Positions 52,741 through 61,870 of a stretch of 64,000 nucleotides of DNA are shown here, one piece after another. Position numbers and translations under genes: made by a program. Numbering within the stretch: position 1 is the first letter of the stretch; the number at the start of each line of letters is the position of its first letter. The notes beneath the pieces are model-generated. The model was not told the DNA's origin. It did no database searches and saw nothing but the letters and a program-made list of their open reading frames with translations. Source of the stretch: Paracoccus onchidii (GTDB lineage Bacteria; Pseudomonadota; Alphaproteobacteria; Rhodobacterales; Rhodobacteraceae); NCBI RefSeq assembly GCF_028294535.1, contig NZ_JAQBIE010000009.1:1-64000 (forward strand). The letters are read 5' to 3'.

Positions 52741-54261
52741 TTACCCAACCGAGCCTTCCAGCGAAATCGCGACCAGCGACTGCGCTTCCATGGCGAATTC
52801 CATCGGCAGCGCCTGCAGGACCTCGCGGCAGAACCCGTTCACGACCAGCGCGACGGCCTCTTCCTCGTCCATGCCGCGCGACCGGCAATAGAACAGCTGA
52901 TCGTCATCGACCTTGCTGGTCGTCGCCTCGTGTTCGACGCGGCTGCTGGTGTTCTTGACCTCGATATAGGGCACGGTATGGGCGCCACATTTATCGCCGA
53001 TCAGCAGGCTGTCACATTGCGTATAGTTGCGGCTGTCGCTGGCACGCGGATGCATGCTGACCAGACCACGATAGGTGTTCTGCGCCTGCCCCGCCGAAAT
53101 CCCCTTGGACACGATGCGCGAACGCGTATTCTTGCCCAGATGCACCATCTTGGTGCCGGTATCGGCCTGCTGCCAGTTGTTGGCGATCGCGATGGAATAG
53201 AACTCGCCCTGCGATTCATCGCCGCGCAGGATACAGGACGGGTATTTCCAGGTGATGGCCGAACCGGTTTCCACCTGCGTCCACATCACCTTGGCCCGTG
53301 CCTCGCGGCAATCGGCGCGCTTGGTCACGAAGTTGTAGATTCCGCCCTTGCCGTTTTCGTCGCCGGGGAACCAGTTCTGAACGGTCGAGTATTTGACCTC
53401 GGCATCTTCCAGAATCACGATCTCGACCACGGCGGCATGCAGCTGGTTGGTGTCGCGCTGCGGCGCGGTGCAACCTTCCAGATAGCTGACATAGCTGCCC
53501 TTGTCGGCGATGATCAGCGTGCGCTCGAACTGGCCGGTGTTTTCCGCGTTGATGCGGAAATAGGTCGACAGCTCCATCGGGCAGGTGACGCCCGGCGGGA
53601 CATAGACAAACGAACCATCCGAGAACACCGCGCTGTTCAACGTGGCAAAGAAATTGTCGGATTGCGGCACGACGCTGCCAAGGTATTTCTTGACCAGTTC
53701 GGGATGCTCGCGGATCGCCTCGCTGATCGAACAGAAGATGACGCCGGCCTTGGCCAGTTCATCCTTGAAGGTGGTGCCGACGCTGACCGAATCAAACACC
53801 GCGTCGACAGCGACCTTGCGACCTTCGGCCGGGGCCTCGTCCGCGCCTTCGACGCCTGCAAGGATCATCTGTTCCTTCAACGGAATGCCCAGCTTTTCAT
53901 AGGTGGCCAGAAGCTTGGGATCGACCTCGTCCAGGGATTTCGGCTTTTCTTCCATGCTTTTGGGGCGGGCATAGTAATACTGATCCTGAAAATCGATTTC
54001 AGGATAGTTCAGCATCGCCCATTTTGGTTCGTTCATCGTGACCCAGCGGCGATAGGCCTCAAGCCGCCATTCCGTCATCCATTCCGGTTCATTGTTCTTT
54101 TCCGAAATCAGACGGACGATATCTTCGTTCACGCCCTTGGGGGCGTATTCCATCTCGATCTCGGTATCCCAGCCATACTTATAGCTGCCCATGTTCTGCA
54201 CGGTTTCGACCGTTTCACGGTCGACGCCTTCGCGTACATCAAGATCGGTGGGCTCGGTCAT
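52741..54261 (-). CDS. sufB: Fe-S cluster assembly protein SufB
   Basis: 506 residues. SufB is the scaffold on which clusters form. Visible: [20 protein letters not shown], the [20 protein letters not shown] block, [20 protein letters not shown], and C-terminal [40 protein letters not shown] 54261 ([20 protein letters not shown]) with GGAAGGACAAGAG just upstream. It follows the cysteine desulfurase gene by 31 bases, so the two are probably one transcript. Confidence 0.97.
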   Translation of the reverse strand: MTEPTDLDVREGVDRETVETVQNMGSYKYGWDTEIEMEYAPKGVNEDIVRLISEKNNEPEWMTEWRLEAYRRWVTMNEPKWAMLNYPEIDFQDQYYYARPKSMEEKPKSLDEVDPKLLATYEKLGIPLKEQMILAGVEGADEAPAEGRKVAVDAVFDSVSVGTTFKDELAKAGVIFCSISEAIREHPELVKKYLGSVVPQSDNFFATLNSAVFSDGSFVYVPPGVTCPMELSTYFRINAENTGQFERTLIIADKGSYVSYLEGCTAPQRDTNQLHAAVVEIVILEDAEVKYSTVQNWFPGDENGKGGIYNFVTKRADCREARAKVMWTQVETGSAITWKYPSCILRGDESQGEFYSIAIANNWQQADTGTKMVHLGKNTRSRIVSKGISAGQAQNTYRGLVSMHPRASDSRNYTQCDSLLIGDKCGAHTVPYIEVKNTSSRVEHEATTSKVDDDQLFYCRSRGMDEEEAVALVVNGFCREVLQALPMEFAMEAQSLVAISLEGSVG

Positions 54262-54292
54262 CTCTTGTCCTTCCTGAGGCGAGGCGTCGCGC

Positions 54293-55336
54293 CTAGCCAT
54301 TCCTGTCGCGCCAGCGTGAATACGCGGTTTCCCACGCATCCGCAAATCGGTTCATCTGATCATCGGCCAAAGCCGGGCTTATCGAGATCCGTATAGCTGA
54401 TTGCGCCTGCTTATCATCAAATCCCATTGCCTGAAGAACACCGCTGGCCCTGACTTTTCCCGATGAACAGGCAGATCCCGCCGAAACGGCATATCCCGCC
54501 AGATCCATCTGCATGACCTGCGTTTCTCCTTTCCACCCTGATGTAAGAATGCAAGTGGTATTCGGCAAGCGGGGCGCGTCCTTTCCGGCAATCACGACAT
54601 CCGGGCGCCTATCCATCAGCCGCGCCTCAAAGGCGTCACGCCGTTCTGCGACCATTTCCCACAAGCCGGCCTCAAGATCGCGTTGGGCCGCCTGTGCCGC
54701 GGCCGCGAAGCCTGCAATTCCAATCAGGTTTTCCGTTCCCGCGCGACGACCCTGTTCCTGGCCACCACCGCGGATCATGGCTTGCAAATCAGTGCCTTTC
54801 TTCAGGATCAAGGCACCGACCCCCTTGGGACCGCCAAGCTTGTGCGCACTGACGAAACCAGCCTCCACGCCCAGCCAGTTAAACGCCAGCGGAATTTTCC
54901 CGAAGGCCTGCGTCAGATCGCTGACCGCCAATCCCGCCGGCAGCGACTGGATCACGCCGGTTTCGCTGTTGGCCAATTGCAGGCTTGCGCGCGACGGATC
55001 ATCAACCCGCACCAGCCCCTGCGCAGAGACGGGCAATATCTCGCGGCACCAGGCCTTGACGGCATCATGCTCGATGGCGGCGCAGGCAAGATCGCGATGC
55101 GCAAGAACCATCGCCGCGGCCTCGGTCGCCCCCGAGGTGAAAATCACGTCGGCACCATCGGCGCCCAGCGCCTGAGCAACGCCTTCGCGCGCATGTTCCA
55201 TCGCCATCTTTGCATTGCGACCCTCGGCATGCACCGATGACGGATTGCCGACCCGATCCATCGCCGCCATCATCGCGGTCCGGGCCTCGGCGCGCAGCGG
55301 GGTGGTTGCGTTCCAATCCAGATACAGACGGTTCAC
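54293..55336 (-). CDS. Cysteine desulfurase, NifS/IscS-like (group I)
   Basis: 347 residues, shorter than IscS. PLP-Lys166 in [16 protein letters not shown], active Cys290 in [29 protein letters not shown] and [10 protein letters not shown]. The group I catalytic loop (SSGK) is present. It lies before sufB and after coaBC (ATGA overlap, 55333-55336). With SufS at the other end, the locus codes for two sulfur donors; in Rhodobacterales this one is a usual suf-cluster member, but which feeds SUF is not fixed by sequence. Confidence 0.92.
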   Translation of the reverse strand: MNRLYLDWNATTPLRAEARTAMMAAMDRVGNPSSVHAEGRNAKMAMEHAREGVAQALGADGADVIFTSGATEAAAMVLAHRDLACAAIEHDAVKAWCREILPVSAQGLVRVDDPSRASLQLANSETGVIQSLPAGLAVSDLTQAFGKIPLAFNWLGVEAGFVSAHKLGGPKGVGALILKKGTDLQAMIRGGGQEQGRRAGTENLIGIAGFAAAAQAAQRDLEAGLWEMVAERRDAFEARLMDRRPDVVIAGKDAPRLPNTTCILTSGWKGETQVMQMDLAGYAVSAGSACSSGKVRASGVLQAMGFDDKQAQSAIRISISPALADDQMNRFADAWETAYSRWRDRNG

Positions 55337-56586
55337 TGCAAGACCTCGGAAATCTCGCGCGCCAGCCGGATGGCCACATCGGCCTTTGGCATCCGCGGCC
55401 AGCTATCGGCACCGGTTTCGCGAATAATCGTGACAGTGTTCTGTGGCCCGCCCATGACACCGCTATCCGGGCTGACATCATTTGCGACGATCCAGTCACA
55501 TCCCTTGCGGCGACGTTTGGCGGTCGCGTTCTCGACCACATCATCGGTTTCCGCCGCAAAGCCAACCACCAGTTCTGGCCGTTTCAACCCAAGACGACTG
55601 ACCCAGGCAAGGATATCGGGGTTTTCGGCCATCTCGAGCGCGGGCGGCTGACCTGATCCGTCCTTTTTCATTTTCTGGTCGGTGGCGTTGGTCACGCGCC
55701 AATCCGCAACGGCGGCGGCCATCACCGCGACATCGGCCGGCAACGCCGCCTCGACCGCATCGCGCATCTCGCGCGCCGTCTCGACCTGCACGACATCCAC
55801 CCCATCGGGCGGGGCAACGCTGGCGGGCCCCGACACGAAGGTCACTCTTGCGCCAAGATCGCGCAGAGCTTCGGCGATGGCCCTGCCCTGAGCCCCGGAC
55901 GAGCGATTGGCAATATATCGCACGGGATCAATCGGTTCATGCGTCGGCCCCGATGTCACGATGGCATGGCGCCCCGTCAACGGACCGCGCTGAACCTTGG
56001 TTTCCGGCAACAGCTTCAGCGGCCCCGCCCCCACGGAAACCGCTGTGGGTGACAGCGCCGAACGAATGGCCGCAAGGATGTCATCTGGTTCAGACATGCG
56101 TCCTGGCCCGAATTCACCACAAGCCATGTCCCCTTCATCGGGGCCGATAACTGTCACCCCGTCGCGTCGCAGCAGGTCCAGGTTGCGCTGTGTTGCCGGG
56201 TGGTTCCACATCCGCACATTCATCGCCGGTGCGATCAGCACGGGTTTGTCCGTTGCCAGCAACAGCGTCGAGGCCAGATCGTCGGCCAGACCAGTGGCCA
56301 TCTTGGCCATCAGATCCGCCGTTGCCGGCGCAACCACCACCAGATCGGCATTGCGCGACAACTGGATATGGCCAATTTCGGCCTCGGTCGAAATATCGAA
56401 CAGCCCTTCATGCGCGGCCTCGCCCGCCAGCACCGACACGGTCATCGCAGTGGTGAACTGACTGCCTGCCCTGGTCAGCACCGGCGTCACCGCCAGACCC
56501 TCGGCGCGGATCAGCCGGATCAGCTGAGGCAGCTTGTAGGCGGCGATTCCGCCACCGATGATCAACAGGATACGCTTGCCGTTCAT
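55333..56586 (-). CDS. coaBC: Bifunctional phosphopantothenoylcysteine decarboxylase / synthase
   Basis: 417 residues. Makes 4'-phosphopantetheine from phosphopantothenate and Cys in CoA synthesis. CoaC half: IGGGIAAYKLPQLIRLI, the His in EIGHIQLSRNADLVVVAPA, and APAMNVRMWNHPA, and the MACGEFGPGRMSEP flap with its Cys. CoaB half (about 190-417): ATSGPTHEPIDPVRYIANRS type region, AVADWRV and NDVSPDSGVMGG. First gene of the minus-strand cluster running into suf. Confidence 0.96.
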   Translation of the reverse strand: MNGKRILLIIGGGIAAYKLPQLIRLIRAEGLAVTPVLTRAGSQFTTAMTVSVLAGEAAHEGLFDISTEAEIGHIQLSRNADLVVVAPATADLMAKMATGLADDLASTLLLATDKPVLIAPAMNVRMWNHPATQRNLDLLRRDGVTVIGPDEGDMACGEFGPGRMSEPDDILAAIRSALSPTAVSVGAGPLKLLPETKVQRGPLTGRHAIVTSGPTHEPIDPVRYIANRSSGAQGRAIAEALRDLGARVTFVSGPASVAPPDGVDVVQVETAREMRDAVEAALPADVAVMAAAVADWRVTNATDQKMKKDGSGQPPALEMAENPDILAWVSRLGLKRPELVVGFAAETDDVVENATAKRRRKGCDWIVANDVSPDSGVMGGPQNTVTIIRETGADSWPRMPKADVAIRLAREISEVLQ

Positions 56587-56610
56587 ATCGCCCCCGGAAA
56601 TTCTAGCCGA

Positions 56611-56639
56611 CAGATAATGCGACGAACGTCAGGTCGCAA
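56611..56639 (-). promoter_or_regulatory. Possible promoter of coaBC-suf cluster
   Basis: On the minus strand TTGCGA (56639-56634) and TATCTG (56616-56611) with a 17-base spacer, 25 bases before coaBC. Moderate consensus match. If used, it would overlap neither the comM CtrA box nor coding sequence. Confidence 0.35.
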
Positions 56640-56653
56640 GGAAGCGACACGTA

Positions 56654-56668
56654 TTAACCCTTCCTTAA
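56654..56668. promoter_or_regulatory. CtrA-type box upstream of comM
   Basis: TTAA-CCCTTCC-TTAA, an exact TTAA-N7-TTAA, 40 bases before the comM start; a further TTAACC half site follows at 56680. Placed between divergent coaBC and comM. Confidence 0.65.
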
Positions 56669-56708
56669 ACACGGCGCGTTAACCAATTCGCAGTCACTTG
56701 CGAGGAAC

Positions 56709-58226
56709 ATGATGGTCGCCATCGCCTATTCGGTAGCGTTCGAAGGAATCGAGGCAAGACTGGTCGAAGTGCAATGCTCGGCCTCTCCCGGTCTTCCGGG
56801 GTTTTCGATCGTGGGCCTGCCCGACAAGACCGTCAGCGAAGCCCGCGAACGGGTCAAGGCCGCCTTCGGCGCGTTGTCCATCGCCATGCCCAACAAGAAG
56901 CTGACGGTCAATCTGTCGCCCGCAGATCTTCCCAAGGAAGGCTCGCATTTCGACCTGCCCATCGCCTTGGCCGTGCTTGCCGCGATTGACATCATCCCCG
57001 CCGACGAACTGTCCCGCTGTGTCAGCATGGGGGAACTGGCGCTGGATGGCAGGCTGGTGCCCGTGACCGGTGCGCTACCTGCCGCCATGGCGGCGGCCGA
57101 AGACGAGCGCGCATTGATCTGCCCAGCCGCCAGCGGACCCGAGGCCGCCTGGATCGATGCCGTGACCGTCTTTGCCGCAGGATCTTTGCGCGCAGTGATC
57201 GATCATCTGGGCGAACGCAAACCCATAGCACCCGCGAAGCCCGGCTTGCTGTCCGGTGCGTTGCCGACCACCTGCCTGTCAGAGGTCAAGGGCCAGGAGC
57301 GCGCGAAACGGGCACTGGAAATCGCCGCGGCGGGGCGTCATCACATCCTGATGGTCGGACCGCCCGGCGCGGGGAAATCCATGCTGGCTGCGCGTCTCGT
57401 CGGGCTGATGCCGCCCTTGACGCCCACCGAGGCGCTTGAAACATCGATGATCCATTCACTTGCCGGAACGCTGCGCGATGGGGGGATTTCTTGTCACGCA
57501 CCATATTGCGACCCCCATCATACCGCGTCCATGGCTGCAATCGTGGGCGGGGGACGAAATGCCAAACCCGGCCAGATCAGCCTCGCCCATAACGGCGTCC
57601 TGTTCATGGACGAATTCCCGGAATTCTCGCGGCAGGTTCTGGAAACCTTGCGCCAGCCCATCGAAACCGGAGAGGTCGTGATTGCACGCGCCAACAAACA
57701 TGTGCGTTATCCCTGTCGCTTCCTGCTGGTCGCCGCCGCCAATCCTTGCCGATGCGGGCATCTGGCCGATGCGGCGCGGGCCTGCGCCAAGGCGCCCGCA
57801 TGCGGCGGGGATTACATGAACAAGATTTCCGGGCCATTGATGGACCGCTTTGATCTGCGCCTCGAACTGCCTGCGGTCAGTTTCCTTGACCTTGAGCTGC
57901 CGGCCAATGGTGAACGCAGCCCCGACATCGCCGCGCGGGTTGCGGCGGCCCGCGACATCCAGCGCGACCGCTATCGCGATCACCGCAAGATCGCGGCCAA
58001 TTCCGACGCAACCGGATCGCTGCTGGACCAGATCGCCGCACCTGATCGCGAGGGGCGTGATCTTGTCATGAAGGCATCGGAAAAACTGGGGCTGACGGCA
58101 CGCGGATACCACCGAATCCTTCGCACTGCACGCACCATCGCCGATCTGGACCAATCCCGGAACGTCTGCCCGCGACATCTGGCCGAGGCGATCAGCTATC
58201 GCCTGCCCTTCGTTGCCGGCGGTTAA
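56709..58226 (+). CDS. comM: ComM (YifB family), Mg-chelatase-like AAA+ helicase
   Basis: 505 residues. N-terminal Lon-protease-like fold ([40 protein letters not shown]), Walker [15 protein letters not shown] (Lys223), Walker [11 protein letters not shown], and C-terminal Mg-chelatase block. Zinc-like Cys in [21 protein letters not shown]. ComM promotes branch migration during integration of incoming DNA in natural transformation; in Rhodobacter capsulatus competence genes including comM are needed to receive gene-transfer-agent DNA. An exact CtrA-type box lies upstream. GAGGAAC precedes ATG 56709. Its TAA shares TTAA with convergent gshB. Confidence 0.95.
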   Translation: MMVAIAYSVAFEGIEARLVEVQCSASPGLPGFSIVGLPDKTVSEARERVKAAFGALSIAMPNKKLTVNLSPADLPKEGSHFDLPIALAVLAAIDIIPADELSRCVSMGELALDGRLVPVTGALPAAMAAAEDERALICPAASGPEAAWIDAVTVFAAGSLRAVIDHLGERKPIAPAKPGLLSGALPTTCLSEVKGQERAKRALEIAAAGRHHILMVGPPGAGKSMLAARLVGLMPPLTPTEALETSMIHSLAGTLRDGGISCHAPYCDPHHTASMAAIVGGGRNAKPGQISLAHNGVLFMDEFPEFSRQVLETLRQPIETGEVVIARANKHVRYPCRFLLVAAANPCRCGHLADAARACAKAPACGGDYMNKISGPLMDRFDLRLELPAVSFLDLELPANGERSPDIAARVAAARDIQRDRYRDHRKIAANSDATGSLLDQIAAPDREGRDLVMKASEKLGLTARGYHRILRTARTIADLDQSRNVCPRHLAEAISYRLPFVAGG

Positions 58227-59170
58227 GCGGCGGCGACCTTACGCTCGATCGCTTCCCAAATGGCTGCAGTCGCGTTGATTCCGTCGAAACGTTCCAGCTC
58301 TTGCAGACCGGTGGGCGAGGTGACGTTGATTTCGGTCAGCCAGCCGTCGATGACGTCGATCCCGGTGAAGAGCAGCCCCTTTTCGCGCAGGACCGGGGCG
58401 ATCCGCTCGCAGATCTCGCGTTCCCGTTCCGTCAGGCCCACTTTTTCGGCGCGCCCCCCAACATGCATGTTCGACCGCGCCTCGCCTTGTTGCGGAACGC
58501 GATTGATCGCGCCAACAGGTTCGCCATCAACCAGAATGATCCGCTTGTCGCCGTTGACGACTGCGGGCAGGTATTTCTGTGCGATCATCGGTTCGCGGTT
58601 GATCCCTGCGAATGTTTCCAGCAAGGCGGAAAGGTTCGGATCGTCAGGGCGCAAATGGAACACCCCGGCACCGCCATTGCCATAGAGCGGCTTCACGATG
58701 ATGTCGCCATGACGTTCGCGAAAGGCGCGGAATGCAGCCGGATCGCGCGCGATCATCGTCGGCGGCGTCAGATCGGGGAAATCCAGAACCATCAACTTTT
58801 CGGGGCAATTGCGCACCCAGAATGGATCGTTGACGACCAAGGTCTCAGGATGCACCCGATCCAGCAGATGTGTCGATGTGACATATCCCATGTCGAAGGG
58901 CGGGTCCTGACGCAGCCAGATAACATCGAAATCGCGCAGATCCACCTCGGCCCAGTCGCCGAACACGGCATGATCGCCCTGTTTGCGGCGCAGGGTGACA
59001 GGCCGGCCACGGGCAAGAACCCGGCCTTCATCATAGCGCAGTTGGTCCACCGTGTACTGAAACAGCCTGTGACCGCGCGCCTCGGCCTCCAGCCCGATGC
59101 GGAACGTGCTGTCCGCGTCGATCACGACATCCTCGACCGGGTCCATCTGCAAAGCTACGTAAAGGCTCAT
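58223..59170 (-). CDS. gshB: Glutathione synthetase
   Basis: 315 residues, ATP-grasp fold. Adds Gly to gamma-glutamylcysteine. Typical segments: [40 protein letters not shown], the [20 protein letters not shown] stretch, ATP-binding [15 protein letters not shown], and [26 protein letters not shown] 59170 ([11 protein letters not shown]) is favoured; an upstream in-frame ATG would add eight residues. Third gene of the rsmI-yraN-gshB group. Confidence 0.97.
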   Translation of the reverse strand: MSLYVALQMDPVEDVVIDADSTFRIGLEAEARGHRLFQYTVDQLRYDEGRVLARGRPVTLRRKQGDHAVFGDWAEVDLRDFDVIWLRQDPPFDMGYVTSTHLLDRVHPETLVVNDPFWVRNCPEKLMVLDFPDLTPPTMIARDPAAFRAFRERHGDIIVKPLYGNGGAGVFHLRPDDPNLSALLETFAGINREPMIAQKYLPAVVNGDKRIILVDGEPVGAINRVPQQGEARSNMHVGGRAEKVGLTEREREICERIAPVLREKGLLFTGIDVIDGWLTEINVTSPTGLQELERFDGINATAAIWEAIERKVAAA

Positions 59171-59236
59171 GCCACGCTCCTGATATGCGCTCACCTGCTT
59201 GTCACCCGAAGCTATTTGGGATGCAAGAGCCGCTAC

Positions 59237-59632
59237 TCAAGTGGTATCGAATGCATTTTCAATGATTTCGACCCGTCCGGCCGCATCGACCAACGCGGCA
59301 TCAAAGCGCATCTCGGCGCACACGTCATCAGGACACAAGCTGCTGAATTCAGCCGCAGCCCGGCAGATCCGGCGCATCTGCGCCTGCCCCAAACGCTGCG
59401 CGGCCAGTTGATGGGTTCGCGCCTGCTTGACCTCGATGAACACGGTGCAGGCCCCGATACGCGCAATCATGTCGATCTCACCACAGGTTCCGCGCCATCT
59501 GCGATGCAGGATTTCGGCACCCGACATATCCAGATGCCGCGCCACGCAATCTTCGGCCAGGGCGCCCGACAGATTGGCCAGCGCCCCCCGGTTGCGGCGC
59601 GCGACAGGTGCGGTGCCAGCCTGGTCGGACAT
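59237..59632 (-). CDS. YraN-family (UPF0102) endonuclease-like protein
   Basis: 131 residues with the UPF0102 signature: LSGALAEDCVARHLDMSGAE, RWRGTCGEIDMIAR and VFIEVKQARTHQLAAQRLG. The E...D...ExK set is that of Holliday-junction-resolvase/restriction folds; no activity proven for most. Start overlaps the rsmI stop by one base (TGATG). The ATG has no separate ribosome site, so it is probably coupled. Confidence 0.92.
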   Translation of the reverse strand: MSDQAGTAPVARRNRGALANLSGALAEDCVARHLDMSGAEILHRRWRGTCGEIDMIARIGACTVFIEVKQARTHQLAAQRLGQAQMRRICRAAAEFSSLCPDDVCAEMRFDAALVDAAGRVEIIENAFDTT

Positions 59633-60543
59633 CAGCCCCCCCCTTCATCGCCCTTGGCCAGCGCAAGCGCGGCCTGATAGACATCGCGGCGCGGCAGGCC
59701 AAGTTCTGTCGCCACCTCGCGCGCCGCGTCCTTGACGGTCATCCGGTCCAGCCGTGACAACAGCGCATCATGCAGATCCTCTGGTTCCACCTCGGCCGGA
59801 GACGCCCGGTCAAGCAACATCACCACCTCGCCCTTCAGCGACGACATGCGGGGATCATCGGCAAGTTCACGCGCCGTGCCCCGAATGACCTCTTCGAATT
59901 TCTTGGTCAGTTCGCGCGCCACAACCGTCACGCGGTTCGGGTCTATTTCGCATAATTGTGTCAATGTCTGGTTAACACGACGCGGGCTTTCGAACAGGAT
60001 CACCGTTGCATCCAATGCCGACCATTGGCGCAACCACGTCCCCCGCGCAGCCTTGGTCGAGGGCGGGAAGCCTGCGAACAGAAATCTGTCACTGGGCAAA
60101 CCCGAAAGGCTCAGGGCGGCCAGAGCGGCCGAAGGGCCAGGCAGGGCATGGATCCGGGCACCTTCGGTCGCCGCGTCACGCGCCAGCCGATAACCCGGAT
60201 CGGCAACCAATGGCGTTCCGGCATCCGATGCATAGGCGACACTGGCACCGTCATTCAGCGCCTGCATCAGCGCAGGACGCGCCCGGTCGGCATTGTGGTC
60301 GTGATAGGATATGATGCGCCGCCCGCGCAGCGGCACCCCGTGAATATCCATCAGGTGACGCATCACCCGCGTGTCCTCTGCGGCCAGCAGATCGGCACTG
60401 TTCAGCACATCAAGCGCGCGCAACGTAATGTCGCGCGCCGTCCCGATGGGGGTGGCGACCAGATACAGCCCCCCTGCCAGCCGGTCATTCTGGATATGGG
60501 CCGGCAGGCGGCGCGCTGGTTCGATCTCGGGTCTGTCATTCAT
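59632..60543 (-). CDS. rsmI: 16S rRNA 2'-O-ribose C1402 methyltransferase
   Basis: 303 residues. SAM-dependent tetrapyrrole-methylase fold: GGLYLVATPIGTARDITLRA, LLAAEDTRVMRHLM, SYHDHNADRARPALMQAL, YASDAGTPLVADPGYRLARD and LPGPSAALAALSLSGLPSDR. Methylates C1402 of 16S rRNA at the decoding site. ATG 60543 has AAGGA 8 bases upstream. Divergent from the LppC gene. Confidence 0.96.
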   Translation of the reverse strand: MNDRPEIEPARRLPAHIQNDRLAGGLYLVATPIGTARDITLRALDVLNSADLLAAEDTRVMRHLMDIHGVPLRGRRIISYHDHNADRARPALMQALNDGASVAYASDAGTPLVADPGYRLARDAATEGARIHALPGPSAALAALSLSGLPSDRFLFAGFPPSTKAARGTWLRQWSALDATVILFESPRRVNQTLTQLCEIDPNRVTVVARELTKKFEEVIRGTARELADDPRMSSLKGEVVMLLDRASPAEVEPEDLHDALLSRLDRMTVKDAAREVATELGLPRRDVYQAALALAKGDEGGG

Positions 60544-60653
60544 CGCGTTGTTCCTTGCCGCGTCGAAGCCTCGGACAATTGCCAATCAAGAGCGTTCCCA
60601 ATAGGCTGCATCCAGCCTGACCGGCACAAGTTCATTTTTCAGGGAAGTTTCAC

Positions 60654-61862
60654 ATGTTCGCATCTGCCACAACCCGGCCCGGCCTTGGCCTGCGCCGCGC
60701 GATCCTACGCGCAGGGGCTGCGGTTTCCGCATTTTTCCTTGCTGCCTGTGACCCTGCCGGCATGGGCCAGCAGGCAACGGGCCCCAGCATTGGCCAACAA
60801 ATTGATCCCAGCCAACCCCTGCGCGTAGCACTGCTGACGCCCGGAGGAAGCGGCTCCGAGAATCTCGAATGGCTGTCGCGCAGTCTGAAAAACGCGGCCC
60901 GCATGGCTGCGGCGGATGCTCAGGGAGCCACGATCGACCTTCAGATCTATGACACTGGCGGCGACACAGGCCGCGCGGTGGCCCAGGCCAATGCCGCGGC
61001 GGATGCAGGCGCGCAAATCATCATCGGGCCGCTTTTCGCCGAAGCGGCGAATGCCGTCGGGCATGCAATGCGCCCGCGTGAAATCAACGTGCTGTCTTTC
61101 TCGAACAACTCGGAAATCGCAGGCGGCAACGTCTTTATTCTGGGCAACAGCTTCCAGAATGTCGCCGACCGGCTGGTCAGCTATGGCGTGAAGAACGGCA
61201 AGCGCAATGTCTATGTCGTGGCCGAAGATGACATCGCCGGGCAAATCGGCGGACGTGCCATCGAAACGGCCATCGCCCGCAACGGCGCGCGTCTTGCCGG
61301 GCGCACCAACCACCCGGTTTCGGTCAGCGGCATCGACGCAGCCACCCCCCAGATCACCGCCGCGGTCAGTTCGGGCCAGGTGGATTCGGTTTTCATGACC
61401 GCAAACAATCAGGCCGTATTGCCTTATCTGACCGAAAAACTTGCCGCTGCCGGCGTGACAACACAGGTGACGCAATTCATGGGTCTGACGCGCTGGGACC
61501 AGCCAGGTTCGCGGATTTCATTGCCGCAACTGCAGAACGGCTGGTTCGCGATCCCCGATCAGGGGCTGCAGTCACAATTCGAATCGCGCTATGCCAGCGC
61601 CTATGGCGAACAACCCCACGAGCTGGCCTCGCTGGGGTATGATGGCGTCGCCGCGGTGGCCTCGCTCGTGCGGGCGGGCAAGAAGAACGCCGTCACGACC
61701 GCTGGCCTGACGCAGGGTTCGGGCTTTGCCGGTGTCGGCGGCATCTTCCGGCTTCGCCCCGATGGCACGTCCCAGCGTGGCTTGGCCGTGGCGACGATTC
61801 GCGGCAATCAGGTTCTGATCCTTGACCCCGCCCCCAAAAGCTTTGGCGGCTTTGGTTTCTGA
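60654..61862 (+). CDS. Penicillin-binding-protein activator, LppC/LpoA-like lipoprotein
   Basis: 402 residues. Lipoprotein signal ends FFLAAC (Cys32, about), followed by a periplasmic-binding-protein type I domain: LRVALLTPGGSGSENLEWLS, IIIGPLFAEAANAVGHAM, VLSFSNNSEIAGGNVFILG, and ASLGYDGVAAVASLVRAG. LpoA in enterics activates PBP1a from the outer membrane; this alphaproteobacterial form lacks the N-terminal TPR domain, so the role is not certain. Divergent from rsmI, the usual yraM-yraN-rsmI neighbourhood. Confidence 0.9.
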   Translation: MFASATTRPGLGLRRAILRAGAAVSAFFLAACDPAGMGQQATGPSIGQQIDPSQPLRVALLTPGGSGSENLEWLSRSLKNAARMAAADAQGATIDLQIYDTGGDTGRAVAQANAAADAGAQIIIGPLFAEAANAVGHAMRPREINVLSFSNNSEIAGGNVFILGNSFQNVADRLVSYGVKNGKRNVYVVAEDDIAGQIGGRAIETAIARNGARLAGRTNHPVSVSGIDAATPQITAAVSSGQVDSVFMTANNQAVLPYLTEKLAAAGVTTQVTQFMGLTRWDQPGSRISLPQLQNGWFAIPDQGLQSQFESRYASAYGEQPHELASLGYDGVAAVASLVRAGKKNAVTTAGLTQGSGFAGVGGIFRLRPDGTSQRGLAVATIRGNQVLILDPAPKSFGGFGF

Positions 61863-61870
61863 TCTGGCGC

